64,000 nt of DNA from Neocallimastix lanati (nom. inval.) (GCA_016946835.1 JACVTC010000102.1:507501-571500), one strand, 5' to 3'. Shown: positions 29,001-42,612, counted from the first letter of the stretch. The notes: generated from the letters alone by a model not told the origin. Numbers and translations are program-made.

Positions 29001-29722
29001 TATTAATAATTACAGTGATCAAGACTCAGTATATTCTTTATCATCTAATTATTATGAGAATGATAATTCTTCTAAAAAAGGTAATAATAGTAATTTTAAT
29101 ATATATAAAAACAATAAAAATTATAATAATAAAAATAATAGTAATATTAATAATTATAATAATAAAATTATTATATTTATTAAAAATAATTTAATATTTC
29201 TATTTTAAAGACAATAATGAAAATAATGAAAATAATGAAAATAATAAAAGTAATGAAAATAATGAAAATAATGAAAATAATATTGCTGCAGACTCAAACA
29301 AAACTCTTGTGGTTTATCAACAGAATAATAAAAAAGGAAACATCTTTAAAAAAGTACTAGTATTAATAAAACCAAAGAAACAATCCGATAAAAAGAAAAA
29401 ATCTAGTAAAAATAATTCTAAGCGTAAAGATAACAAGGATAAATTAAACGTTAATTCTGATAATATTGTGGATTCTGAGGAAACTATTAATAATTCTATA
29501 GAAATTTCAAGATCATATCCTAGTACATCAATAAGTAACAGCAATTTCTCAATGAATGGTAATAATAATTATAGTAGTGATGATACCATTCATACAAATA
29601 GTAGATCAATTCAAAATATTAAAAAAGTAGCTATTGAAAAAGATGAAGATATTAAGAAAAAGAAAAATTCTAAATGGCATATTCAACTATTTAAACATTC
29701 AAAGAGTAAAGTCAAAAATTGA
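26083..29722 (+). CDS. unknown three-exon protein with a conserved-looking core
   Basis: Exons 26083-26809, 27023-29080 and 29211-29722 join in phase 1 with GT/AG introns of 213 and 130 bases, giving about 1098 residues. I do not recognise the family. The start (MESSNETNVVNVLTWIFDEL) is non-repetitive. Exon 1 is otherwise polar. Exon 2 holds a hydrophobic, compositionally normal core at about 27409-28000, containing LFRLRYYLLQLKYLI, YPDSNSVRTWLKRR and GYCLPPFIII. After the core the sequence is Ser/Asn-rich. Exon 3 has EN repeats and a basic tail (KKKSSKNNSKRK). There is no signal peptide or clear membrane span. It may be a lineage-specific regulator or scaffold, but that is a guess. The splice model is well supported because each internal stop falls just after a proposed donor. 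Confidence 0.75.
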
Positions 29723-31551
29723 AAGGCTTATTTATTTAAGAATAAAAAAAAGTGATAGGGAAATTTTTAAATATAAATAATATAATATCAAAAATAAAAC
29801 TTTTTTTTTAAAAAAAAATATTATTAATTAAATTTAATGTATTATTATATGAAATATTAATATATTAAAGTATAGTATATAAAATTACTTACATAGTATA
29901 AAAAAATAAAAGCAAAAAAAACTATTTATTATTAATTATTCCTATTATTATCATTACAAATAAATTATATTATAATTTCAACTAATATATATGAAAATAG
30001 AAATTTTAGAAATTTAATTTTTTTGCTATATCACATAATAAGTAAATATATTAATAAAATTATTTATATAGCTTAATATTGTACTATAGTTGCTATTTTT
30101 ATTTATTTATTGAAATTTTTTTGTTTAAACAGTAGTAATAATTTATCTTAATTATATTTTCGTTATATAAATAAATAGTGTAAGGCTAATAATATATAAC
30201 TGAGAAACTATTAATATTAATAGTTTTTAATATATAAATCTGACATTCTGAAATTTTAATATAAATTATGAAATTATTATAAGTATCCAATATTGATGTT
30301 AAAAATGTAATAAAATGTAATAAAGAAAGTGACTAATTATTAATAATTTCATATTTTTGATGATTTCTTTTTCTCTTAATTAAAATTTGTTTTTAAAACA
30401 AAATATATACATAGATTATTAAATATTTTTCCAGAAATATTAAATTAGAAACGCTTAATTTTATTAAAAAATCATTTATATATTTATAAATTTTAAAATA
30501 CGGCTATAAATGAGTTTTTAAAAAATTATACCAAAATTTTGTTTAAATATATTTTTTGTTTCATTTATTAAATAATCTTGTTTATATTCATCAAAGTAAA
30601 CAGAAAGAATTATTACAGAGAAACTTGTGTATAAAAATGTATAGCATTTGAAACAACACTTTTTTTGCTTGAATTTTTAAAATATTACCAGTAAAAAGTT
30701 TTTGATTCTTTAGATTTATGAAATTATCAAAACTAATTATTCCTTTCTTTTATTTGTTTATTTTATTTTATTTTTTATTTCATTTTATTTTATTCACTCC
30801 GTATTTTTTTTTCGCATATATTCTACTATCTATTTTATTTTATTCAATCTATACTTTTCTTATTTAATATTATACTTTTAATTTTCATATTTATCAAATA
30901 TATAAATAGAATTATTTATTTATTTTCTGTATTTTTATTATGTTTAATTATTGTAATTGTAAATTTTTAAAGATTTTTATATTTTATCAAATATAATCAT
31001 TGTATATACATTTCATTTATCTAATTATTACTTCTTTATTTTTTTATTTTTTAATTATAATAAATATTCTTTTAATCATAATAGAACATATTATTTTTTA
31101 AATATTTAAACTTGATACCTATATAATTTTTTATACTTTATTAGAAGGTATAAAAAATAAAAGTAAAAATAATGAAAATTAAAATAAAATAATAATATAA
31201 AAATATATAAATATATATATTAAAATTTATCAATAAAAAAAAATTTCTTTGAAATTTAAGAATGCTAATCTGTAGAAGATATTAAATTGTTTTTTTTTTT
31301 TTTTTTGTTATATTAAAATAATAACTTTTAATTTTAAAAAAGTATTTAGTAATATATACATATATATAATAGGTTACTTTATAAAGTAATTATTTTTATT
31401 TTAAATTAAATATAATTATCAATATATATATAAATATATATATATTGATAATGGTGATATTTATGTATTTTAAGAGAGAAAAAATAAAAATACTAAAGAT
31501 GAAAACAATAAATATTTCTATTTAAATAAAAAGAATTTATTGATGATGTTT
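29723..31551. other. convergent intergenic region
   Basis: No coding or RNA gene was recognised. The sequence is AT-rich but less dominated by microsatellites than elsewhere, with T-rich stretches at 30740-31060. A perfect 38-base palindrome at 31415-31452 (ATTATCAATATATAT and its complement) is the main structure. It lies between the 3' ends of the flanking genes. Confidence 0.65.
31415..31452. repeat. perfect AT-rich palindrome
   Basis: ATTATCAATATATATA is followed by its reverse complement ending ATTGATAAT. It sits about 100 bases beyond the stop codon of the RSPH14-like gene, where it could form a hairpin in the 3' UTR. Confidence 0.6.
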
Positions 31552-31956
31552 TTATAATATAAACTTTTTGCTTTCTTCCTCAAAATTATATTTTTTCCAT
31601 GGTTTCCAATATATAACACTTAGAGCAATTCTTGCTGCCTTTAAAATTAATTCTGATTTAGATGAAGTTGCTAATCGTTTTATCTGTTTTTTTTTTTTAA
31701 AAAAAAAAGAAATTTTTTATGTATTTAAAATTAAATATATTATGAATAATTTTTTACAAAGTATATATTTATATATAAATTATTAATATAAATTATATTA
31801 TATTAAATAATATATATTTTATTTTTTCTAATTTCATTATAAAATACCTTTGTTGAACAGTTCAATTCTATTATTTCTCTTCCGACTGGATCTTCTGAGC
31901 AATTTGTTAATATCTTTTTATAAATAAATTAATTGATGAAATTTTAATAAATTAAA

Positions 31957-31991
<35 letters not shown>

Positions 31992-34370
31992 GTTATTTAA
32001 GAAATTTAACGTATTATTTGTCATATATTAAATTATTGATTTAATAATTATATATACTTTAATTAATGATAATTGGAATGATGGGTCACTGTCATCATTT
32101 AACATCCATATAATAGAGTGAAGACCATTTCTATTAAGTTTCTTTTTTGCATCACAATTTAGAGTAATCCTAATTTTATTATAATTAAAATATTTATTAG
32201 TTAAATATAGATATATAAATGATTATTATTATCTATTTAATATAACAATAAATTTATTAAAAACAGTAATATTTTTATTTTTGTTATAAATATATATATT
32301 ATTTAATAACATACCACATTAATGCACTAGCAGCTTCTCTTTTCAACTCTTGAGAAGAAATAACCATTAATTGAACAAAAATATCAATAAGTTCATATTT
32401 ACAAGCTAATTCTTTTCCTTCTTCATAATAACTATAATAAATTATTTATACATAATTATATATTTTTGTTAATATAAATGTAAAATTTAATAATTATATC
32501 AACTTGTTTTGGATAAAAAAATATTTTATTGATTGAAACCTTTATTTTATATTTAAAAATTATTTATCTATAAATATATATAATTTTTATTTTACCATAA
32601 AGCCTGTACACATTTTGATGTTGCTATTTTAACTTGTTCAGTATTCATTCCAGATAATAAAAGATTTTTAAAGAATATAATAATATTTAATTTAATTGCT
32701 GTAGCAGGCATTATTTTAGGTTTTCCATATCGTATACATCTTGCAATAATTTCTAATATAATAGATTTTAAATTCATTTTTTCATCCTCAATTAATTTTA
32801 CTAATCTATTAAATAAAAATAGACTTAATACAGCATCAACACCTATTATAATATTTAATAATTTTTATATTAATATTAAAAACACCATATATAAAAATAT
32901 TACTAAATTTTATAGTAAATATTTTTTAATTGTATAAGAAAACATTATGTAGAAATAATTTTATTCTAACTTTTTATAAAAAAAAAAAAAAAATAAAAAT
33001 AATAAAAACTGTTGTAAATATTTACCATCTTGATGTTCACATAATTTTAAAAAAGTATTATAAGTATTTTTTCTTACAATATCATCAGTATCATAAAAAC
33101 TAGTTGATAATGTATTTATTATACTTAATTTTTCTAATAATCTTTGTCTACCATATATATGAGCTTTTTATTATATATAAAAAAAAAAAAAAAATTCAAT
33201 TTGTGTTTATTAATAATATGAATTGTGTATATATTATAATATTTACTTGAAAATAAATAAAGTAATTCCGTAACTTTTTGTCTAACTAAAACTCTTTCAT
33301 CATGAATCAATTTTATTGATATATTAAGAACATCTATTTATAATATTATTGTTTTTAATGTTATGATTAATTTAATTAAATAGATAATAGTTTATATATA
33401 TGATAAAATATTAATTTATATATATAGAAATTTATAAAAAATATGTCGATAATATATAAATATTAATTTTACCTTCAACAAAACCAAGATAGATATTTTC
33501 AGGTTTATGAAACATTTGACATAAAATAATTAATGCTTTTTGACAAATAACATCATCTTTACTTTGAATCTGGCTAACCTATTATATTATTAATTATTGT
33601 TAATTTTAGCATTGTTTTATTGATATATAAATTATAAAATATTAATTAAAAAAATTATCAAAAAATAATGAAAAAAAAAAAAAAAAAAAAAAGAAAGTAA
33701 GAGAAAAAAAAATAAATATTAATATGAACTTTTTTATTCTTAATCTCTTAAAGTATAAATAAATTATATTTTCATTAATTACATACCAATTGAGGAATTC
33801 CATCTCTTTCATATGCAACATCTGTTTTATTTGGTAATAAACGATCAGGAACAACTGGATATTCTAAGCCTTCCTTCAAAAATTTATTATAATTTTCATG
33901 CTTTGGACTAATTAAATATTGAAATCTTATATTTTTAAATTTTTCTAAATATTTTAGCCTAGATAGTTCTCTTTTTTTCTCGTTCTTTATTCTTTCTTTT
34001 ATATCTTCAATATCTTCCTTTTTTGTTATTATATAATTTTCTTGGATTTCCTTCCCTAATCTTTTTTGATTTTTTATTTGAGTATTCTTTTTATCAATAA
34101 CTCCTTCCTTTTTTTCTTCTTCTGGATTTAAATCCAAATTCATTCCATCATTACTAAAAAAGGAATCGTTTTTATTTAGTTTTTCATCTTTTTAAATATT
34201 TAATAATTAAATTTAACAATTTTAAAAATTACCATTTTATTAATTATAGGAAACTAAACATTAATTAAATAAAAAATTCAATATATAATATTACCATTTA
34301 AATTATCATTTAACCCATTATTAATGGTTAATTGGTCTTTTTCTTCTGGATTTAAACTAGTATTACTCAT
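31552..34370 (-). CDS. RSPH14-like ARM-repeat radial spoke protein
   Basis: Ten minus-strand exons join in phase to 493 residues: 34295-34370, 33787-34187, 33473-33578, 33247-33333, 33026-33163, 32596-32842, 32315-32431, 32058-32169, 31848-31913 and 31552-31683, all GT/AG. After a charged 130-residue leader, the segment LLPNKTDVAYERDGIPQLV followed by QKALIILCQMFHKPENIY resembles the start of RSPH14 (radial spoke head 14 homolog). The rest is successive ARM/HEAT-type helical repeats, e.g. DERVLVRQKVTELLYLF and SQELKREAASALMWITLN. RSPH14 is associated with radial spokes of motile axonemes, so expression in zoospore flagella is expected. Vertebrate RSPH14 is about 350 residues, so the Asp/Glu/Lys-rich N-terminus is an extension. 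An apparent plus-strand frame at 31568 is antisense to the last exon. Confidence 0.85.
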
Positions 34371-34926
34371 TTTTTTTCTGTAATTTCATTCAAATTTATA
34401 TAGAGAAAAATATATGAAATAACTATAATTCCACTAATTATATAAATAATTTTATTTTTTAAAAAAATATATAACTAAAAAAATATAACTAAAAGAATAA
34501 AATTAAAATAATAAAATTAAAAGAATAAAATAAAAAAAAAAATAAAATTAAAGAAATAAAATTTAAAAATAAAAAATCAAAAAATCAAAAAAAAATCAAT
34601 ATAAAATAATTCCTCGACAGGATTATTAAGTGTTTAAAACACACTATTAAAAATTTAAAAATCATAAAATAAACTTTAACTTTATCAATGAATTTTAATT
34701 TTTTATAAGTTAAAAAAATTTCCTATAAGAAAAAAAAAAAATAAACTTTAATTTTAATTTCAATATTTTAAATCATAAAATAATTATTTTTTTTTTTTTT
34801 TTTTTTTTTTTGTTTAAAAATTCATAAAAATACATAAAATTAATTATTATATTACTATATATTTCCCCTTTTATTATATAATATTGGTTCACTCCTCCAC
34901 AATATAATATTTTTTAAATTAAATTT

Positions 34927-34983
<57 letters not shown>

Positions 34984-36010
34984 AACATCAATAATAAAAA
35001 CGGATAATATATTATTTTTAATTTTATACTACTTTTATCACTTTTTGTTCATTATTAATTATTTATTATTTATTATTTATTATTTATTATTTATTATTTA
35101 CTTATAATTTATTATCTATCTATTATTAAGAAATCATTATTATTTAATGAATTTATATAATTATTTTTTATTTTAAAAGATTTCGTTTATTAAAAAAATA
35201 AATAATAGTAATATTATATCTATTATTATTATTATTATTATTGTTGTTATTGTATTATATTTTTTATTAATATAATTATTGATAAATAATGATAGTAAAA
35301 CTCAATATTTCAATATATCTTTTATTTAATAAAATACATTGCATAATATAGTACTAATATATCTATATTAGTACTAAATATTAATAATATTCAATATTAA
35401 TTTAAAAATTATTATTTCATTGTAGAAAATATAAAATATAGTTAATTTTTTTATAAAAAAAATAATATAAAATTTATAGTAATGAGAGAAAAAAAAATAA
35501 TAAATAACAAGAATTTCACAAAATTAAATACTTTGAATTTTCATGAATTCAATAATTTTTATTTTTATATAAATAAAAATACATAAATGTGAGATTTTTA
35601 TAGATTAATTTATATATTCTATTTAACATTTATGATTATATAATAGTTAACCTTATATTAAAATAAGTATTTATATATTAAATAAATTTTTTATAAGAGA
35701 AAAATAGGTTTATATTAAAAGAAATATAATATATTAATATATATTATAACAAATATAAATTTCTATCAAATATTGATAAAAAATTTGTTTGTTATTTTAA
35801 ATATATAATAATCAACTCAAAACAAAAGATCTATTATTTCCAATTCTAAAATCTTTTAAAAATTATTTCATAAAGATAAATTCAATGATATTATAATGAT
35901 TATGTAATATCAATAATTAATAATCCTTTACTTAATATTCATATTCATATTGATATTGTTATTATTTGGACTATGCATATTATTAATATTATTATTTGAA
36001 TTATTTATGT
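34371..36010. other. AT-rich intergenic region with long poly-A
   Basis: It holds the upstream flank of the RSPH14-like gene and the downstream flank of the Asn/Met-repeat gene. An uninterrupted poly-A of about 50 bases lies at 34929-34981, with poly-T near 34791-34811 and TTATTTA repeats near 35056-35100. The segment 35929-36010 may continue the low-complexity coding of the next gene in another frame. Nothing else was recognised. Confidence 0.6.
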
Positions 36011-36573
36011 TCACATTCCATTCATGTTATTTCTATTATTATTTATATTTATATTGCCATTGCTCATATATTCAACATAATTCATATTATTCATGTTACT
36101 CATATTATTCATATTATTCATATTATTCATATTATTCATATTATTCATATTATTCATGTTATTCATATTATTCATGTTACTCATATAACTTATATTATTT
36201 ATATTATTAACATTAGTTATACCGTTCATATTGTTATTCATATTAATATTTTCTATTGAATAATTATTTTTTCTTAGTCCATTAATATTCATATTTCTCT
36301 CTAAATTCTGTATATTATCACCATTTGAGATTTTATCAAAATATTGATGTGAATGAGGACGACATTGAGAAATGAAAATTGGTCCTGATGACTTTGAAAA
36401 ATGGCAATTAGAATTGGTTAGATATTGAAAATTAGGTTCACTGTTTTGTATGGAGTTTTTTCTTATCGGATTTGGATTCATATTGGAATGATATTGTTGT
36501 TGTTGTTGCGTTGGAGATAATTTATGTGATTGTATAGGAGTATAAGATTGTGATATAAAATTATTATGATTGA

Positions 36574-36616
<43 letters not shown>

Positions 36617-36965
36617 GCTATATTTAACTAAAAAGAAAGAAAAGAAAATGAACAATTAAAAAATAGTTAATATTAAATAATACAGAATTTAACAGTAATA
36701 ATAATATTTTTAAATAACCATTACTAAACTTAGATATTATAATAATAACTATTAAAATATTATAATATTTACATTCATAAGTATTTGGTGTCATACTATT
36801 ATTATCGCTTACTATAGCCGACCCTTTTTGAGTTGAATTTTTAATATTATCAGTATTGTTTCTATATAATAAACTTAAATAATTTTCAAGATAATACAAT
36901 TCATTTTTAGTTTTATAATAAAAATCGAATTCACTTATAGGAAGAGGGATATTTGTATAACTCAT
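36011..36965 (-). CDS. Asn/Met-repeat protein of unknown function
   Basis: Exon 36773-36965 and exon 36011-36627 join in phase 1 across a 145-base GT/AG intron, giving 269 residues. The N-terminus (MSYTNIPLPISEFDFYYKTK) is a normal, non-repetitive 60-residue segment and probably the functional part. The second exon starts with polyN, then a Ser/Gln/His/Pro-rich stretch, then a run of MNN triplets (about residues 190-245). No domain is recognised. Beyond the stop at 36011 the same kind of sequence continues in another frame down to a TAA near 35930, so the C-terminus may be shifted by an indel or by an unspliced intron. Confidence 0.6.
36072..36186. repeat. 9-bp coding minisatellite (MNN)n
   Basis: On the minus strand the unit ATGAATAAT repeats about twelve times with a few ATGAGTAAC variants, encoding MNN/MSN. 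On the plus strand it reads ATTATTCAT. Both plus-strand frames stay open only because of the repeat. Confidence 0.85.
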
Positions 36966-39496
36966 TCTTCGTTATTTTACTTTATTTTTTTTTCTTTTTT
37001 GTTTAGCTAAAATTTATTACTCTTTTCAAAGAACTATATTATAATAAAAGAAATATAAAATAAAAGGTAGATTAATAATTATATGATTATAGGGATAATG
37101 AATTATTATAATTTTATCTTTGTTTTCTAATAAATATGATTAATATAATTATAATATGATTGTATATTAATTGAATAATTTAACTACTCTTATTTAAAAA
37201 ATAATTATAAATATTTTTTTATTTATTTTTTAAAAAAGTTAATAAAAAACAGATAAAATAAAATATTATATACTATATTATTTTTTAGAAAAAATAATTT
37301 TCTATTTACCTTTTTCTAATATTTCTTTCGTTTAAATAAATAAAAGGATTTTTTAAAAAAATAAATATAAAATATAATAGTTATAGATATAGATATGATA
37401 TTTCTATAATTTTTTTTACAATTAAAATAAAAAAAATTTCTTTAAAAAAAAAAAAAAGAAGAAGAAGAAAAAGAAAAATAAATGATAATGAAATCTGTTT
37501 TTATTAATATTTATTTTTATTATAATTATTATTTTTTTTTTTTTTTTTTTTTTTATTAATATTACTATTATTTAAAGTTATAAAAAAAATTAATAAAAAA
37601 ATATTAATAATTTATTATTAAATTTTTGTACTTTTTATTATTCATTAAATAAATAAAATTGAAATATATGAAATTTAATATATATGGATATATAATTTTT
37701 TAATTATTTATCTTTATCAACTTTTAAATAGTTTCAATTTAATATATAATTTTTTAAATAATAATAAAATTTTATAAAAAAAAAAAAAAAGATACTTAAA
37801 TTTTATATAAATTTAAGTTAATATGTCCATTTAATCCATATATTAAGAAAAGAATTTATTTAAAATAGAATTTTAAAGTATAAATAATAATATAATGAAG
37901 TCTTTTATCTTAATTGATCCTATTATTATAATTGATATAAAAAAAAATATTTAAAAAAATATTATTAAACTTTTTAATTTTTAAAAAATTTTTTTAATTA
38001 ATTAAATTATATAATTTAATATTTATTATAATAAATACAATATATTTATTTAGTATTATATTTCCAATTTTTATTATTAAGAAAATAGTTAAAAAGATAA
38101 TTAAATACGTATATTTTCATTCGCTAATATAAGATTATCTTAATTATACTTTATTACACTTATTTATAATCAAATAATATTGTAATAATTTTTATATATT
38201 GAAATTATCAAAAAAATAAAATAATTTTTAATATAATTATTTAATTCTAATATAGTAATAAACAATTTTAATATTAGCTATTTATAATTATATGAAAATA
38301 TCTCTTTTAATAAAATAGTATATAATACTTTTCATTAAAGAAAATATATTGGAAATATATAAATATATGACAAATGAATTATAAAAGTCATACTATATAC
38401 AATAAGAAATTCATAAAATTTTAGGTTTATCTAATATTAGAATTAAATATTTTATAATTTCTATTATTTTTCTGATTAATATTTCCTTAGTGATCTTCAA
38501 CTTATATAAATATATATATTAATATAATTGTAAATAAAAAAATTTTATTATTTATTTTTTAAATAATGTATATTATAAATTAAAAAAAAAATAAATAAAA
38601 AAAGTCTCATTTCCAAACCAATATCATAAAAAATAAAATTTGTTTTTTTTAAAAAAAAATAAAAAAGGAAAAAAAAAAATATAAGTCTAAAAATAAAAAC
38701 ATTAATTTCTAAAGAATACACTAAAAGATATAAATAAATAAAAACAGTATTAATAAAATTTACTTATATATTTTTATATATGCAATATTTATTAATCAAT
38801 TAATTTTTATTGTATTACTTATGTTTTTACTATTACATATTTTATGTACCTTCAATTTTTTGTAACATTTTTATCAAATTAAAGAAAATATTATTTTAAA
38901 TGATTATTTAATATTTAAATAACCATCACATAAATCGAATTATAGTATGCAAAATAATTTTGATAGTACTGTATTATTATATAAATGAAAGGTTATTTAC
39001 TTAAAATATTTATATTTAAAAAGAAAAAAAAATATTAAATTCAAATTTGAAGATATATTTATTTGATTAATTAGATTAATAAATGTAAATATATTTGACA
39101 GTGATATGTATATATATCTACTTTATATATATCAATAAATTTTATATCTGTATGAAACATATAATAAATGACTTTTTTTAAAAAAAATGCCGTTTTATTT
39201 ATAAACGACTGTTTTATCTTTATACTAATATGATAGGTAAAAAGGGTTTCAAAAAAACAAAGATTTAATCATATATTTTAATATATATAAGAGAATATCA
39301 AAATAATGATTTTCTTATATGGAAATAAATATGGAAACATAAAAAAAATTATATATTATTTAAACATATATATATATATAGAAATAAATTAAATTAATTA
39401 ATAAATTTACTTAAAAATAATAAAATACAAACGAAAATATTAATGTTCACTAAAACAAATCCACAATTAATTAGTATAAAAAATGCGGCTTTTTAA

Positions 39497-39529
<33 letters not shown>

Positions 39530-41340
39530 TATTATTATTCTATAGTTCTTTTAGTATAATTTCCATTATTATTGTTAATATAAATTTTTTTTTTAATTAT
39601 AGAATATTGAAAATAATTGTATATATATATATATTTTAATTATTATTATTATTTATTTATTTATTTATAAATGATTCTAATATATTGTATTAAACTATTG
39701 TAAAATGAAGTAAATAAAATATAAATACAATTATTAATTTTTAATAATTATATATAATATACTTAATAATAATAATCTTGTTACTAATTATTTATATTTA
39801 AAAAAAAATACATATATAAAAGAAATTTAAAAATATAATTATTTTAACGTAATTTTTATATTATATAGAGATAAATAAATATATTATATAAAAGTCATTC
39901 ACAATAATTGCGGCTGTATAAAAAAAAATAAAAAAATAAAAAAAAAATTATTGATTTTCATTAATTTTTATATATTAAAACATGATATATAAAACATAAA
40001 ACCCAAATTTCATATATTTTGTCAACAATTAATTATTAAAGATAGAAAAAAAAAAAAACGAAATGATATATAATAAAAAATCTAATTGGTTATAAAGAAG
40101 AATAAATACAAAATTAAATTATTTTTAATTAATTATATGATTTTTTATATGTTAAAGTACAAATTTTGTGTAATCTTAATAAATAAGGTTTTTCCTATGA
40201 TTATTTATATTTTCAATAATGAAAAATGAAATAAATTAATAATATATTAAAATAGATTATTATATTTAAATAAAATTCTATTATCAATTAAAGTTTATTG
40301 ATAAATAAAATTTTAATATATATTAAAATAACAAAAATATTATTACTTCCTAATTGATATAATTTTTCATACTATATCTTAATATCATTTAAAAAAACTG
40401 GAAAATCTATGACCAATTAAGTTTTCTTTTATTTATAAAAAGAAATCATAAATATTTACAGTGTATTCCTTAATACTTGTACTATTTCAATATATCACTT
40501 AAAAAATAATTATTTCTATAATATTCCTTATCAAAGACTCTCCCAAACTTATTGACTAAATTCTAATAAAGTTCTTTAAGAAGAATTAATAAATCTAAAA
40601 ACCATAAAATAATCATAATTTAACATTTGAAAATGTCTCATTAATTTAAAAATTATCAAAGGGCTTTTATTATATCTTTATATCATCAAATCTATTCATC
40701 TTATTAATATATTCAATAATGTATAAGAAGTAATCAATATAATAAAAAAAAAATCAAATATAATTATCATATCTATTTATCTACATATTCACAAATTATT
40801 TTTTTATTGCATTTGTTTCATATACCGAATCCAAACAAATTCTTATTTTTATTCTTATTGATGTTAATTTAAACAGATATGTATATACCAGTTGAAACTT
40901 ATGAGAAAACAAAGCTCTTTTATTTATTGTTTATACCTAATTATTAAATCAATAAAGGATTAGAAATACAAATTTTATTTTATTATTTAATTAATTTAAT
41001 AATAAAATATAAAATTTTATTTATTTTATTTAAATAAAATAAAATGAAATGGTTTTATTATTAAAATATTTAATAATAAAATATAATAATAAAATAAAAT
41101 AAAATTCTTAACAGAAAACTTATTCTTTTATTTTTTTAATGCTAAAATATAATATATAAAAATATACGTTGAAAGATGTGGCGTATTACATATATAATAC
41201 ACATTGTACAAAATTTATGTTGATTACACATAAATTATGTCGAAATGCATCACATTAATATGATGTAAACGAATGTGGTGCATAAATTTTCAATACACCA
41301 TTTATTTTTAATGGCTTGTAAAATTTTTTGTTAACGCCAT
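36966..41340. other. long gene-free AT-rich region
   Basis: About 4.4 kb with no convincing coding exon on either strand. It contains scattered poly-A, poly-T and ATT tracts (poly-T at 37531-37553, ATT at 39503-39533). Around 40500-40920 the composition is slightly richer (e.g. CTCTCCCAAACTTATTGAC), possibly a decayed gene or transposon, but no frame holds together. Upstream of 36965 it should include the promoter of the Asn/Met-repeat gene. Confidence 0.55.
41244..41283. repeat. imperfect hairpin in a GC-richer patch
   Basis: TGCATCACATT pairs with AATGTGGTGCA (10 of 11 bases) around an 18-base loop. Surrounding sequence (41175-41310) repeats related words such as GTGGCGTATTACA and ATACACATTGTAC, suggesting a small decayed inverted-repeat element. 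Confidence 0.4.
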
Positions 41341-41429
41341 AAAAAATCAATTATATGTAAAAAAAATAAATGTATAAATAAATAAACAAATAAATAAATA
41401 AATAAAGAACATAATAATATAAGTATATA

Positions 41430-42100
41430 TAATATAATAAAATAAATAGTAGAATATGAATATAAAGTACAGATTGAATAAAATAAAATAAAATAAAATG
41501 AAATAAAATAAAATAAAATAAAATTAATAGTAGAATATAAATATAAAGTGCAGATTGAATAAAATAAAATAAAATAAAATAAAATAAAATAAAATAAAAT
41601 AAAATAAAATAAATAATAGAATATTAAATATAAATTACAGATTGAATAAAATAAAATAAAATAAAATAAAATAAAATAAATAGTAGAATATAAGTATAAA
41701 GTACAGATTGAATGAAATAAAATAAAATAAAATAAAATAAATAGAAGAATATAAGTATAAAGTACAGATTGAATGAAGTAAAATAAAATGAAATAAAATA
41801 AATAGTAGAATATAAGTATAAAGTACACATTGAATAAAATAAAATAAAATAAAATAAATATTGAATGTAATAATATAAAGTACAAGTATATAAAATAAAA
41901 TAAAATAAAATAAAATAAAATAAATAGTAGAATATTAAATATAAAGAACAGATTGAATAAAATAAAATAAAATAAAATAAAATAAAATAAAATAAAATAA
42001 AATAAAATAAAATAAAATAAAATAAAATAAAATAAAATAAAATAAATATTAATGTAATAATATAAAGTAAAAGTATATAAAATAAAATAAAATAAAATAT
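41430..42100. repeat. compound satellite: about 60-80-bp units with embedded (AAAAT)n
   Basis: About nine units each contain TAGTAGAATATAAGTATAAA, then GTACAGATTGAAT, then a variable AAAAT ladder. Units begin near 41447, 41527, 41613, 41679, 41741, 41803, 41860, 41927 and 42040. Unit length varies because the pentanucleotide ladder expands and contracts independently. Reverse-strand frames here are repeat translations rich in Phe, Tyr and Leu, not genes. Confidence 0.85.
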
Positions 42101-42176
42101 CTCAATTGCTATAACGTTTTTGTGATTAATATTATTAAAGGGAATTAATTATTAATAATATTAAACAGAAAAACTT

Positions 42177-42612
42177 TGTTGACCCAACAGGTCGACACAA
42201 TAAGTATATAAGTAATATGAATGAAAAAAATTTGTTTTATAAAATATATATTTTATTAATAAGAATTTTATTAAAATATTAAATAACTATAACATTACTT
42301 ATATATTGATCTTTTAAAAAAATAAAAACACAAAGAAAAAATATTTTGTTGAGGAAATCACTCATATTTATACTTTTTCCGGAAAAATAGTTTCTTGAAT
42401 AAAAAAGTATAAAAAGTTCTTAGAATAAGATTTTAATTGATAAAAAATGAATCATATGATAAAAGTAATAATAGAATTTATAAAATTAGAATTTTCTTAA
42501 TGATTTCTGATTAAATAAATTAATCAAGAAAATTCATGAAATTCTATAATTTTTTACAGAAGAAAGTTATAGAAAATATTATTAATAATTATTTAAAATA
42601 ATAATTTTGTAA
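42177..42612 (+). mobile_element. possible LTR upstream of a primer-binding-like site
   Basis: The segment begins TGTTGACCCAACAGG, a plausible LTR start, and is followed at 42613 by TGGGTTGAAGTCAGAGTCGA, which looks complementary to a tRNA 3' end, as a retroelement primer-binding site would. Ty3/gypsy fragments follow downstream. No second copy of this LTR was found in the window, so this is tentative. Confidence 0.3.

Noticed and set aside
31568-31786. 72-residue plus-strand frame
   Set aside because: It is antisense to the last exon of the RSPH14-like gene, which joins in phase with nine others.
35950-36259. plus-strand frames of His/Ile/Tyr/Ser repeats
   Set aside because: They are antisense to the MNN-encoding minisatellite of the minus-strand gene.
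41331-41885. 184-residue minus-strand frame with apparent membrane character
   Set aside because: The hydrophobicity comes from AAAAT ladders in the satellite; there is no non-repetitive core.
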